Notes: generated by a model from the letters alone, not told the origin. A stretch of DNA of 19,432 nucleotides from CAVSUR01 sp052143655 (GCA_052143655.1 JBKQSL010000458.1:1-19432); one strand, 5' to 3'; positions 1 to 7,646 are shown, counted from the first letter of the stretch. Numbers and translations: made by a program.

Positions 1-2
1 TG

Positions 3-182
3 GATCGCGTCGGCGACCCGTGGCAGGAGATGAACGCAGCGCCGCAGTCCCTGGAGCCGCTGCTGGCGATGAGCGCCCGGGACGCCGAGAGCGGGCTGCC
101 CGACGCGCCCTGGCCGCCGGTGTACCCCAAGCAGCCGGGCGAGCCGCCACGGGTGGCCCCCAGCCGGGCGAAGAAGACCTGA
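3..182 (+). CDS. C-terminal end of LigD-type NHEJ DNA polymerase/primase (partial)
   Basis: The left edge cuts this gene, and only the last 59 codons are present, ending with TGA at 180-182. The frame reads DRVGDPWQEM, then a Leu/Ala-rich helix, then WPPVYPKQPGEPPRVAPSRA and a Lys-rich end. This Trp-Pro-Pro, Pro-Lys, Gly-Glu-Pro-Pro-Arg-Val ending is, from memory, typical of the actinobacterial LigD polymerase domain (archaeo-eukaryotic primase superfamily), which fills gaps and adds nucleotides in Ku-dependent end joining. The assignment rests on this short tail, so I cannot tell whether the gene is a stand-alone polymerase or the end of a multidomain ligase. Other open frames cross this stretch on both strands, but none gives recognisable protein. 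No clear terminator follows. Confidence 0.7.
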   Translation, partial: DRVGDPWQEMNAAPQSLEPLLAMSARDAESGLPDAPWPPVYPKQPGEPPRVAPSRAKKT

Positions 183-198
183 CCCGCCTGCCCGCCCG

Positions 199-414
199 GG
201 TTCCATGATCGCGAAAAGTTCCCGTCGAATATGACCGGTAGACCTCGCCCGTGCTGCGGACCGGCAAGACGACAGTCGCCCCATCCGGGATGCCCATCTT
301 CGCCCGGACCTGCGCGGGCGACACAGCAGCCTGAGCGGCGATCAGCTCCTCAGTGACCCTCCAGGAGAACACCCGGACCCGGTCACGGGGCACGCGGGTG
401 ATCCGCGACCACAC
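199..414 (-). pseudogene. Possible remnant of an unrecognised protein gene
   Basis: Read on the minus strand from a GTG at 414, this frame gives protein-like sequence: WSRITRVPRDRVRVFSW, then VTEELIAAQAAVSPAQVRAK, then MGIPDGATVVLPVRSTGEV and YRSYSTGTF. Third codon positions are mostly G or C until about 235 and then drift, suggesting that real coding ends near there. The frame stays open to the left window edge, but there it opposes the convincing LigD tail. No ribosome binding site precedes the GTG. The phrase 'A-x-MGIPDGATVVL' faintly resembles the effector domain of GntR-family regulators, with no visible DNA-binding domain. I treat it as a possible decayed gene; chance open frame is a serious alternative. 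Confidence 0.25.
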
Positions 415-460
415 GGGCGCGCGCGGACGCCGCAGCCCGGAGTTCCTGTCGCTGCCCGTG

Positions 461-504
461 CGGGCCGAGCCCACCGCCGCCCGCGGGCCGAGCCCACCGC
501 CGCC
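461..504. repeat. Perfect 21-bp tandem direct repeat
   Basis: A 21-base unit beginning CGGGCCGAGCCCACC occurs at 461-481 and again at 484-504, separated by two bases. It lies in the gap between genes. It looks like a local slippage duplication in GC-rich DNA, and nothing suggests a function. Confidence 0.75.
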
Positions 505-556
505 GGGTCCGAGCCGTCCGCGGCCTGAGCCCAAAGCCCATCGCCGCAGGCCGGGC

Positions 557-614
557 GAACAGTTATTCTAATGGTCACCAGCCTTTCGTTACTCTCGAAA
601 ACATGTTCTAATAG
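557..614. promoter_or_regulatory. Pair of LexA-box-like sites
   Basis: Two related 18-mers start 40 bp apart: GAACAGTTATTCTAATGG at 557-574 and GAAAACATGTTCTAATAG at 597-614. They agree at 12 of 18 positions. Each core differs by one base from the GAAC-N4-GTTC box known for actinobacterial LexA (GAAC-AGTT-ATTC and GAAA-ACAT-GTTC). The patch is clearly more AT-rich than its surroundings, as expected of a promoter or operator. No SOS gene is recognisable on either side. The sites may belong to the fragment on the minus strand, to the 951 operon more than 330 bp downstream, or to a lost gene. Confidence 0.35.
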
Positions 615-950
615 ACGGCATGACTCACCAGCCGCCACCTCATCGAACAGCCCGGAGCTCCGCCGGGAGGCCAGCGGCGGGGACCGTGACATACCCGTCG
701 TATCACCCGGCGCCGACACTTCGGCGGCCGCGCCCGGCGGCGGGCGGCCGTCCGGCAGCCGGGCAGTCAGCGCTCGCAGATGGCCAGCGGCCGGCCCACC
801 CCCCTGGCTGATCCGCTGACCCATTCGCTCGGCCAGCGATCCGCCCCCCATCCATCCGTCCGTCCGCCGGATGGCGGCCCGCCGCATACAGCGGCGCGAC
901 CGCACTGGCACTGGGTCCCGATAGTTCCGCAGCAATGCTGGAGGTGAGAA

Positions 951-3329
951 GTGCAAGCGCCCGTCCGACGTACCTTCCGTGAGCAAGGCCGGGACATGGC
1001 GGACCCTGACGCCGGGGAAGCCATGCGCGGGCGACGCGGGCCGGCCGACCCCGCCGGGCAGCGCCGCCGGCCTGGCGGCCTCCAGCAGGCTTTCGAGGAT
1101 CCGGCCTTCCCGCAGTACCCGCAGGATGCCGCCGGGGACTCGGTCGAGGCACCGGGCGAGGACTACGACCTGGGGCGGGGCCGGGCAGGACCGCCGCGCG
1201 GCCGCGCGGCGGCGGGCTGGCCGGACTCTGCGGACCAGCCCGGGTGGTCGGACGAGTTCGCCGACGATGGCCGGCCCGGCCCGGACGCCGACGCGCAGTG
1301 GCCCGAGGCTGGGCCGGACGACGGATGGCCCGAGCCGGAGCCTGACGACTGGGCTGAGCCGGACGCCGACGCGCAGTGGCCCGAGATCGACGAGCCCGAT
1401 GAGTGGAGCGCGCAGGACGCTGAGCAGCAGGACACCGGGCCGCAGGACACCGGGCCGCAGGACACTGACCAGCTGTCAGCGGAATCGCAGGCCGGGAGCG
1501 ACTGGGCCCGGCCGACCGCGCCCGTCAGGCCGCGAGCCGATCACCATCGGGTGCGGCGGAGCGCCGGTCCCGCGAGCCCGGCGGATCGCCAGCCCCGGCG
1601 CCCGGCAGCGGGTGCCGCCAGCGACCAGTCCACGCCGGAGATGCCGGGAGGCGCGAGTGGCCGCCCGGACCGCTGTCCCCAGCCGGAACAGCTGCTGCCA
1701 GCCCCCGGCGAGTCCGCGCGGGGCCGCCGAGCCACCCAGGCTGCCGCGCCCCGGATGCCGTCCAGCCGTACTGCGGCCGGCCGTGCTGGGAGCGACCGTG
1801 CTGGGAGCGACGGTGCTGGGAGCGACCGCGCTGCGACCAGTCGTGCTGCCAACGGGCGTGTCCCGGCCAGCCGTGCTGCGGCCGATCGGGGCGCGGCAGG
1901 TCAGGGTGCGCCCACCCGGCCGACGGCGCGGCGGGCCGACCGCGGCGCCGGTCAGGCCGGCGGACGGCCTGACCGGGCAGCTGCCCACGTCGAAGGCCCG
2001 AGCTCGGCGCAGCCCCGCAGCGGGACGCCGGAGCGGCACCCCGGCCGCTCCGCGGTCGGCCCGCGGCCGGACCTGGCGCCAGGCGCACGCCCGGCCGGGC
2101 CGGAAGGGCAGCCGCGGCGCGGGATGGCCAAGCCCCGGCCAGCCGCATCGCAGCCGGACCAGACCGGGCCGGAGTATGCCCGGCCGGGGATACCGCAGCA
2201 GGACCAGGGCAGCAGGCCGCACGCCCGGCCGGGCACACGGCACGAGCCGGCGCAGCCCGGCCGGGCCCGGATCCGCGCGACGAGCCCGCGGGCCGCCCGT
2301 ACGCCTGCGCAGGCCCCTGCACCGACGGACTACTGCGCACCAGCGGAATACCCCCCGCCGGCCGACTGGGTGGCGAGCGCGGACTGGGAACCCCAGCCGC
2401 AGTGGCCAGTACAACAGCAGTGGCCACCGGGGCCGACCGCCGAGCCGGCCTGGCCGGCCGAGGATCCGTCGTGGCCGCGCGAGGACCCGCAATGGCCGGG
2501 CGAGCCAGCGCCCGACGCGGATGACGAGCGGGCCGCCGGGCCGCGGCAGCGGACCAGCAGGCTGATCAGCGAGGGCCGGGCGTCGTCCTACCGGCCGCGC
2601 TCGGCTGTGCGCCGGCGTGCTGCCCTCGCGCTGGCCGCGGTGGCCACCATCGGCACGATCGCCGTAGGCCTGCTGTCACGGGACAGTCCTTCCTGGCCAC
2701 CCAGCGTTGCGCAGGTGACGAGCGAGGCCAATCAGGCCTGCCAGAACCAGGACGTGCGGTCCGAGCCGGGCCAGGTCAACTTCGCGTGCGCCAGGTCGAC
2801 CCGGCAGGTCCTGTGGGTGTTCGCGCTGCTGACCAGCCGCGACAACGCTCGGTACGCGAACCGGCAAAGCGGCCGGGTGGGACTCGAGCCGATCCGGCCC
2901 GCCCAGGGCGGCATCGTCGCCTGGTCGCTGAACCTGCACCACCCCTACAACCCGCGCAATCCGATCGACAGCCTGCAGGTAGCAGCGCGCGCGATCAACA
3001 ACATCATCGGCGGGGCCACCGTCACCAGTACTGCAGGCCGGACCGTGATCGAGCCCGGCCTGGAGAGCACGGCAGCCGACTGTCTGCGGTACACCGGCTC
3101 GGCCAGACTGCGGGCACGCAGCGGCTTCCCCGCGCTGTGCGCCCGGCCGGTGACCTCGCCAGCCGGCCAGGCCGCCCTGGTCGCCGACGTCTTCCGCCGG
3201 TGGATCGTCGACGCCACGCCGGCCGTGGCGCGCGACGCCGGCGTGCTGTTCGAGAACGCCGCCAATCCCGGCGCTCTGCCCGTTCAGGCGATCCTGCGCG
3301 GGCTGCGGCGCCAGGCTCCGGCGGGCTGA
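951..3329 (+). CDS. Membrane-anchored disordered protein, first gene of the envelope operon
   Basis: 792 residues from a GTG start. GGAGG at 940-944, six bases upstream, decides the start. Residues 1 to about 550 are low-complexity and probably disordered: an acidic part with repeated DADAQWPE and QDTGP units, a long Arg/Pro/Ala part with tandem 15-bp repeats, and a Trp-Pro-rich part (QWP, AWPAEDPSWP, PQWPGEP) before the membrane. A single hydrophobic helix (ALALAAVATIGTIAVGLL, about 555-575) follows an Arg cluster, so the N-terminal part should be cytoplasmic and the last ~215 residues outside. That domain has four cysteines (about 597, 613, 711, 730), suiting two disulfides; I do not recognise its family. 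Genes two and three follow on the same strand after 76 and 24 bp. A scaffold or wall-spanning component is my inference; function is unknown. Confidence 0.85.
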   Translation: MQAPVRRTFREQGRDMADPDAGEAMRGRRGPADPAGQRRRPGGLQQAFEDPAFPQYPQDAAGDSVEAPGEDYDLGRGRAGPPRGRAAAGWPDSADQPGWSDEFADDGRPGPDADAQWPEAGPDDGWPEPEPDDWAEPDADAQWPEIDEPDEWSAQDAEQQDTGPQDTGPQDTDQLSAESQAGSDWARPTAPVRPRADHHRVRRSAGPASPADRQPRRPAAGAASDQSTPEMPGGASGRPDRCPQPEQLLPAPGESARGRRATQAAAPRMPSSRTAAGRAGSDRAGSDGAGSDRAATSRAANGRVPASRAAADRGAAGQGAPTRPTARRADRGAGQAGGRPDRAAAHVEGPSSAQPRSGTPERHPGRSAVGPRPDLAPGARPAGPEGQPRRGMAKPRPAASQPDQTGPEYARPGIPQQDQGSRPHARPGTRHEPAQPGRARIRATSPRAARTPAQAPAPTDYCAPAEYPPPADWVASADWEPQPQWPVQQQWPPGPTAEPAWPAEDPSWPREDPQWPGEPAPDADDERAAGPRQRTSRLISEGRASSYRPRSAVRRRAALALAAVATIGTIAVGLLSRDSPSWPPSVAQVTSEANQACQNQDVRSEPGQVNFACARSTRQVLWVFALLTSRDNARYANRQSGRVGLEPIRPAQGGIVAWSLNLHHPYNPRNPIDSLQVAARAINNIIGGATVTSTAGRTVIEPGLESTAADCLRYTGSARLRARSGFPALCARPVTSPAGQAALVADVFRRWIVDATPAVARDAGVLFENAANPGALPVQAILRGLRRQAPAG
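1783..1887 (+). repeat. In-frame 15-bp tandem repeats coding for Ala-rich pentapeptides
   Basis: Seven consecutive 15-base units lie inside the first operon gene. The first three (1783-1797, 1798-1812, 1813-1827) are almost identical copies of GTGCTGGGAGCGACC; the next four (1828-1887) have diverged. Read in the gene's frame they give pentapeptides of the RAGSD/RAATS/RAANG kind. The unit is a multiple of three, so copy-number change keeps the frame, pointing to length variation of a disordered linker. Confidence 0.8.
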
Positions 3330-3405
3330 TCCCACCACAACCGAGTACGCCGCCGCGGCCACGGCCCGTCACCGCGGCCGCGACAGGACCAGCGAAGGGA
3401 AGCTC

Positions 3406-6393
3406 ATGCAATCCGCCGGCAGACCGTGGTGGCAGCAGGCAACCGCGCTGGTCAGCCTGAGCACGGGCGGAGTGATCACGGGCCTGCATTTCGTGCCGAA
3501 GCCCGGCCCGGAGGTGACCTCGCCGACGGGCACGCAGATCCGGCTGCTGGCGCTGCAGCAGTCCGCCCGGCAGGCGCCAGCCAGCGACCGGCTGCTGCGC
3601 ACGGCCATCGTCAATGTGGCCCGGCACTACCTGCGGCTCGCGCAGGACAACACTCCCGCCGAGATGGAGGCGCTGATCTGGCAGCACGACAGCATCGGCG
3701 GCGCGGACCACGGCGAGTCGTGCGCCGCGTTCGCGAGCCTGACGCTGGAGCTCGGCGCCCAGGCCGCCGGCCGGCAGAGCTGGGTGACCGGCGGCAGCAC
3801 CTACCCGTGGCCGCTGCACTCCTGGGCCGACGTCCGCGTCGATCCGAACCCCGCCTCGCCGGGGATCATCTCCGTGCTGCAGGACGCCGAGGCGCACGGC
3901 CGCTGGCATCCGCTCGGCGACGGTTACCAGCCTCAGCCCGGCGACTGGGTGCTGTTTGACGGTCACGTGGAGGTGGTGACCGGGTTCGCGGGCGGCGTCC
4001 TGCACACGATCGGCGGCGACTCCGGCCCGAACCTGTCAGTGAACGCACACGAGTACCCCAGCCCTCTCGGCGCGCAGGGAGTGGTCGGGTTCGTCAACAA
4101 CGGCAACCTGCCGGCCGCCGTGACCACTGCCGCGCACAGCCAGGAGGAGGCGGCGCGCAGCCATCCAGTGCCCGGCCGGCCCGGACCGGCCAGGCCCGGC
4201 ACGTCCGCGGCAGCACCACGCGCCGCAGCACAGCACGCGGGCGATTCGCCGCCGGGTTCCGCCACGGGGCAGCTCACCGCCGCATCCGGCCAGCCGGCCA
4301 TTCCGGGAGCGCCCGCGCTAGGTGCCATGACCAGGGCCGCCGACCCGGGCGCAATCCGGACCGCTGCAGGCCGGACGGCCGGGGGCCGACGCGGATCAGC
4401 GGCTGTCCCGAATGCTGTCATCGCCGCGGACCGGGCCGCCGGGACCGACTCGGCCTCGATTCCCGGGCTGCCGCCCGGCGGGGGCGGCGGCCCGGCGGCC
4501 TCGGGGTCGAGCGGGATCGCCGCGCGCACCGCAGCAACCGCCGCCCGGCCAGCCCCGACCGGGCAGGCCGCTTCGCAGCGGGCCTCTGCCCGGCAGTCCT
4601 CTTCGCGGCAAGGTCAGGCCCGGCCCGCGCGCAGCGCGGCGGCGACCAGCCCTGCCAGCGCAGGGCAGCTGGCCGACGGCGCACCGTACCGCCGGCCCGA
4701 GCCGGCCGGACCGGCGGGATCCGACGAGGCGACCTCCGCACGTCAGGCGTTCATCAACCAGGTCGTGCCGGGCGCGCTCGCGACGCAGCAGCGGTACGGC
4801 GTCCCCGCCTCGGTGACCATTGCGCAGGCGATTGACGAGTCCGGCTGGGGCACCAGCACGCTGGCGGCGGCGGACCACAACCTGTTCGGCATCAAGGGCT
4901 CCGGCCCGGCCGGCAGCACCTCACTGCCGACGACGGAATATGACGGCGGCCAGGCAGTATCCACGGTCGCGGGGTTCCGGGTGTACAGCTCGGCGGCGCA
5001 GAGCGTTGAGGATCACGGCAGGCTGCTGGCCACCAGCGGGTACTACGGTCAGGCCATGGCGCAGCGGCACGACCCCAACGCGTTCGCCAGCGCGCTGACC
5101 GGTGTCTATGCGACCGACCCGGAATATGGCGCCAAGCTCATCGCGCTGATGCGGCGCTACAACCTGTACCGCTACGACCAGCAGAATGCCGCAGCGGGCG
5201 GCAGCGCGACGGCCGCCCCGACGCGGAGCGCGGGCACCGGCGGCACAGGCCGCGGCGGGACCGGCCGTGGCGGCAGGAGCCGGGGCGGGCCGACTCGGGG
5301 CGGGCACGCCAGCCAGCCCGCCGGCGGCGCGTCGATCCCTGGAGTCCCCGACATGCCCGCTGGTGCCGTTCGCGGCCGTCATCCGGGCGCTCCCGTACCC
5401 GCGACGACCGCCACGGCCACCCGGCCGGCCACCGCCACCGGGCCGCGCTCGACGGCGACCCCGCCGCTGGTGCCCGCCGCCGCGCCGCCTGCGACCAGGA
5501 CGCCGGCCAGCACAGCAGCGCCAGCCGGGCCGGCCCCGCGCAGGCGGGCACCAGCAGGCGCGCCGACCCGCCCGGCCCGGCCCGGCCGGGCGGTAGCGCC
5601 GTCCGGATCTGCCGGGCCTGGCCGGGCGGCAGCGCCGTCCGGATCTGCCGGACCGCGCCCTGCGGCGCAGCCGTCGGCCGCACCGCGGCCGGCCGTTTCT
5701 GCCGCGCCATCGGCCGAGGCGGGGCCGTCAACGGAGGCCGCCGCCGCCAGGCGCCTGCAGATCCCGGCGAGCTGGCAGACCCGCCGCGCAGCGCCGCGTG
5801 CCCGCCCGGCCGCGACGGCGATGGCGCGTGCCCGGTTCCGGCCGCAGATTCCTCAGGCGGTGCACCAGGCGTTCCTGACCTCGGCCCGTACCCCGCTGAT
5901 CCGGGCCGAGCCGCTGTACCGGGACGTGGCCGGGCAGGCCGGGCTGCGGTGGCAGCTGCTGGCCGCCTGCGACTGGATGCAGTGCGAGGCGCAGCACCGT
6001 TACTCGCCCGTGCACGGCGAGCGCCTCGGCTCGGTGAATGCCGACGGGACGTGCTACCCGACAAGGTCGGCTGCCCTGGCGCAGTGCTCGGATGACCTGG
6101 CCAGGCTGGCCTGGGACATCTACCGGATCGACCCGGCCGCGCCGCGGCCGCTGTCGGTCACCGAGCTGGCCTACGTGTTCGCCGCGTTCCGCTGGGGCGG
6201 GCTGCTGAAGCTGCACCGCACCTCGCCGCTCGAGTTCCCGTACTCGGTGGCGGGCCTGACCGCGCAGCACCTGAGCATGCGGTGGCCCGACATCGCCGCC
6301 GAGCACGTTCCGGACAAGCCCGGTTCGCGTTTCCGGCGGCCGTTCGGCGCCGTGCCGATCGTCCTGAACCTCGACTACCCGGCGCTGGCCTGA
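3406..6393 (+). CDS. Three-domain peptidoglycan hydrolase (CHAP/NlpC-like, glucosaminidase, lysozyme-like)
   Basis: 995 residues from an ATG, with AGGGA at 3396-3400 five bases upstream. A weak hydrophobic stretch near residues 10-28 could be a signal anchor. Residues about 60-240 form a papain-like CHAP/NlpC-type amidase or endopeptidase domain, with a likely nucleophile Cys106 (GESCAAF) and His187 (GDWVLFDGHVEVV). A long Ala/Pro/Arg linker follows. Residues about 445-590 match the FlgJ-like glucosaminidase family (GH73 type): VTIAQAIDESGWG with probable catalytic Glu478, then HNLFGIKG and EYGAKLIALMRRY. A second linker carries Gly-rich repeats. The last ~180 residues (ACDWMQCEAQHRYSPVHGE, AYVFAAFRWGG) look like a lysozyme or transglycosylase-like fold; this third call is the least sure. 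Together these would cut both glycan and peptide bonds, as in wall remodelling or wall passage by a secretion or conjugation machine. It sits between two membrane-anchored partners. Confidence 0.92.
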   Translation: MQSAGRPWWQQATALVSLSTGGVITGLHFVPKPGPEVTSPTGTQIRLLALQQSARQAPASDRLLRTAIVNVARHYLRLAQDNTPAEMEALIWQHDSIGGADHGESCAAFASLTLELGAQAAGRQSWVTGGSTYPWPLHSWADVRVDPNPASPGIISVLQDAEAHGRWHPLGDGYQPQPGDWVLFDGHVEVVTGFAGGVLHTIGGDSGPNLSVNAHEYPSPLGAQGVVGFVNNGNLPAAVTTAAHSQEEAARSHPVPGRPGPARPGTSAAAPRAAAQHAGDSPPGSATGQLTAASGQPAIPGAPALGAMTRAADPGAIRTAAGRTAGGRRGSAAVPNAVIAADRAAGTDSASIPGLPPGGGGGPAASGSSGIAARTAATAARPAPTGQAASQRASARQSSSRQGQARPARSAAATSPASAGQLADGAPYRRPEPAGPAGSDEATSARQAFINQVVPGALATQQRYGVPASVTIAQAIDESGWGTSTLAAADHNLFGIKGSGPAGSTSLPTTEYDGGQAVSTVAGFRVYSSAAQSVEDHGRLLATSGYYGQAMAQRHDPNAFASALTGVYATDPEYGAKLIALMRRYNLYRYDQQNAAAGGSATAAPTRSAGTGGTGRGGTGRGGRSRGGPTRGGHASQPAGGASIPGVPDMPAGAVRGRHPGAPVPATTATATRPATATGPRSTATPPLVPAAAPPATRTPASTAAPAGPAPRRRAPAGAPTRPARPGRAVAPSGSAGPGRAAAPSGSAGPRPAAQPSAAPRPAVSAAPSAEAGPSTEAAAARRLQIPASWQTRRAAPRARPAATAMARARFRPQIPQAVHQAFLTSARTPLIRAEPLYRDVAGQAGLRWQLLAACDWMQCEAQHRYSPVHGERLGSVNADGTCYPTRSAALAQCSDDLARLAWDIYRIDPAAPRPLSVTELAYVFAAFRWGGLLKLHRTSPLEFPYSVAGLTAQHLSMRWPDIAAEHVPDKPGSRFRRPFGAVPIVLNLDYPALA
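5585..5651 (+). repeat. 36-bp direct repeat in the hydrolase linker
   Basis: The 21 bases at 5595-5615 recur exactly at 5631-5651, 36 bases later, and the match extends leftwards with one mismatch. In frame this duplicates APSGSAGPGRA. The repeat period is a multiple of three, so the linker can change length without a frameshift. Confidence 0.75.
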
Positions 6394-6417
6394 CCGGATG
6401 CCGAGGTCCGAAGGAAG

Positions 6418-7566
6418 GTGGAGAACTTGTTCCGGCTGCTGCTGTTCCTGCTCGGCGCCCGTGCGCTGCCCCGGCCCGCTGACCCCGCGCTGGCCGGCTA
6501 TCAGCCTGGCCCGGCCCTTGCGCCTGGCGCCAGGGGCTCCGGGCCGGGCCGGGTGGCACATCCTGTGCCCGGCCCGGGCCAGGCCGACGACCCGCACTGG
6601 CCCGATCGCAGCTGGCCGCCGGAGCCGCACTGGCCGGGCCCGCCCGGCCCGCCCGAGGGGCCGGTGACGCCGGGACGGCCGGAGGCGCCCGGTGGCCCGG
6701 CCGGGCCGGGCCGGGAACAGCGCGGTCGCCGGCCGGGCTGGCGCCGCCGCCGGATGATCTGGCTGGCAGTGGCCGCCGCGGCGGCGCTGATCTTCCGCCG
6801 GGCTATCGCGTCGGCGACGCTGACAGCGCTGGCCGCCGTGCTGCACATGGCGGGCATCAGCGTGCACCTGCCGCGCGTCGCGTTCGGCTGGCCGTGGCAG
6901 TCGGTCACGGCGGGAGCTACCACGAACACGGACATCGGTCCGTGGGTGCTGCAGAAGATCGAGGGGATCTCCCGGCCCGCTCTCGGCCAGGCGAACTTCA
7001 CGTTTCTGTTCACTCACCGGGTCACCAGGAACATCGGGCCCTGGCCGTGCTGGTACGCCAGCACGTTCTACGCGGTGGGCCGCGCCTCGGCGACCGTCGA
7101 CCTCAATCCCGGCCCGGCCTGGTGGCGGCCGTCAGCGGGTCACTACCGGCTGCAGGTGCTCAGCCGCCCGGCCGGCGGCCTGCCTGGCCAGGTGGCCGTC
7201 ACCATGGTGCTTCCGCAGCCGCAGCTGCCGAGCTCACCGCATGACGTCAGCATCGACAACATGGCGTCCCGGCCGGTGTCCGTCCAGCACAGCTGGACTT
7301 ATCCGGGATTCGGCTGCGGCCTCGTCCTGCACCCCCAGTTCCCGGAGTCAGTGCTCTACGCAGAGGCGCAGCGACTGGCGTTCGCCAGGGCTGAGCATTC
7401 ACCGCAGATCACCGGCCCGCTCATCGCCGCAGCTCAGTCGGTGGCCGACCGGACTGTCCGGGACAACTTCGTGCAGCCGACAGTGAACGCGTTCGGCTAC
7501 GACCTCAAGCGCTTCACCCTCAGCTGGACGTCGCCGACCCGGGCGGGAGCATCAAGGCAGACATGA
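6418..7566 (+). CDS. Membrane-anchored protein of unrecognised family, third gene of the envelope operon
   Basis: 382 residues if it starts at GTG 6418. A TTG at 6427, three codons on, has the better-spaced ribosome site (GGAAGG at 6413-6418, eight bases before it) and may be the true start. The N-terminal ~110 residues are Pro/Gly-rich, with Trp-Pro motifs (PHWPDRSWPPEPHWPG) like those of the first operon gene, then an Arg cluster. Residues about 113-147 form one or two hydrophobic helices. The remaining ~235 residues look globular and extracytoplasmic, with motifs such as DIGPWVLQKIEGISRP, GPWPCWYASTFYAVG and HSWTYPGFGCG. Cys211 and Cys300 could pair. The well-formed globular part suggests a constrained protein, but I cannot name a family. 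It follows the hydrolase gene by 24 bp, so co-transcription is very likely. Confidence 0.85.
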   Translation: MENLFRLLLFLLGARALPRPADPALAGYQPGPALAPGARGSGPGRVAHPVPGPGQADDPHWPDRSWPPEPHWPGPPGPPEGPVTPGRPEAPGGPAGPGREQRGRRPGWRRRRMIWLAVAAAAALIFRRAIASATLTALAAVLHMAGISVHLPRVAFGWPWQSVTAGATTNTDIGPWVLQKIEGISRPALGQANFTFLFTHRVTRNIGPWPCWYASTFYAVGRASATVDLNPGPAWWRPSAGHYRLQVLSRPAGGLPGQVAVTMVLPQPQLPSSPHDVSIDNMASRPVSVQHSWTYPGFGCGLVLHPQFPESVLYAEAQRLAFARAEHSPQITGPLIAAAQSVADRTVRDNFVQPTVNAFGYDLKRFTLSWTSPTRAGASRQT

Positions 7567-7646
7567 CGCGCGGTGCGGGCCGGGGACCGGACAGGCGGCC
7601 TTTACTCGCCGGCGGCGCGTGCGACCGGGCGACCGGTGACTCCGGC

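Larger units (their letters stand above)
183..950. other. Long gap with no convincing intact gene
   Basis: About 770 bases separate the LigD tail from the next clear gene. Several open frames cross it, as expected at this GC content, but none gives a recognisable full-length protein. The gap contains a protein-like fragment on the minus strand (about 199-414), a perfect 21-bp direct repeat (461-481 and 484-504), two LexA-box-like sites (557-568 and 597-608) and a short run of CCAT/CCGT tetranucleotides near 848-866. The AT-richer patch at 557-615 is the only part that looks like a promoter or operator region. It could serve a decayed gene on either side, or be the distant upstream region of the operon starting at 951. 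Confidence 0.6.

Noticed and set aside
342..986. 214-codon minus-strand frame in the gap before the operon
   Set aside because: No ribosome site and no recognisable domain; it overlaps the start of the well-supported gene at 951 and ends in low-complexity sequence.
1783..1887. CRISPR-like regular repeats
   Set aside because: Units are contiguous 15-mers without spacers, in frame inside a gene, so they are a coding minisatellite.
979..2565. 528-codon frame overlapping the first operon gene
   Set aside because: Its translation is Arg/Pro/Thr-rich without motifs. The other frame has the ribosome site, the membrane helix and the cysteine domain.
3352..3378. Seven-bp inverted repeat between the first and second operon genes
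   Set aside because: The stem is short with a 13-base loop in GC-rich DNA and the genes are tightly spaced, so a terminator is not supported.
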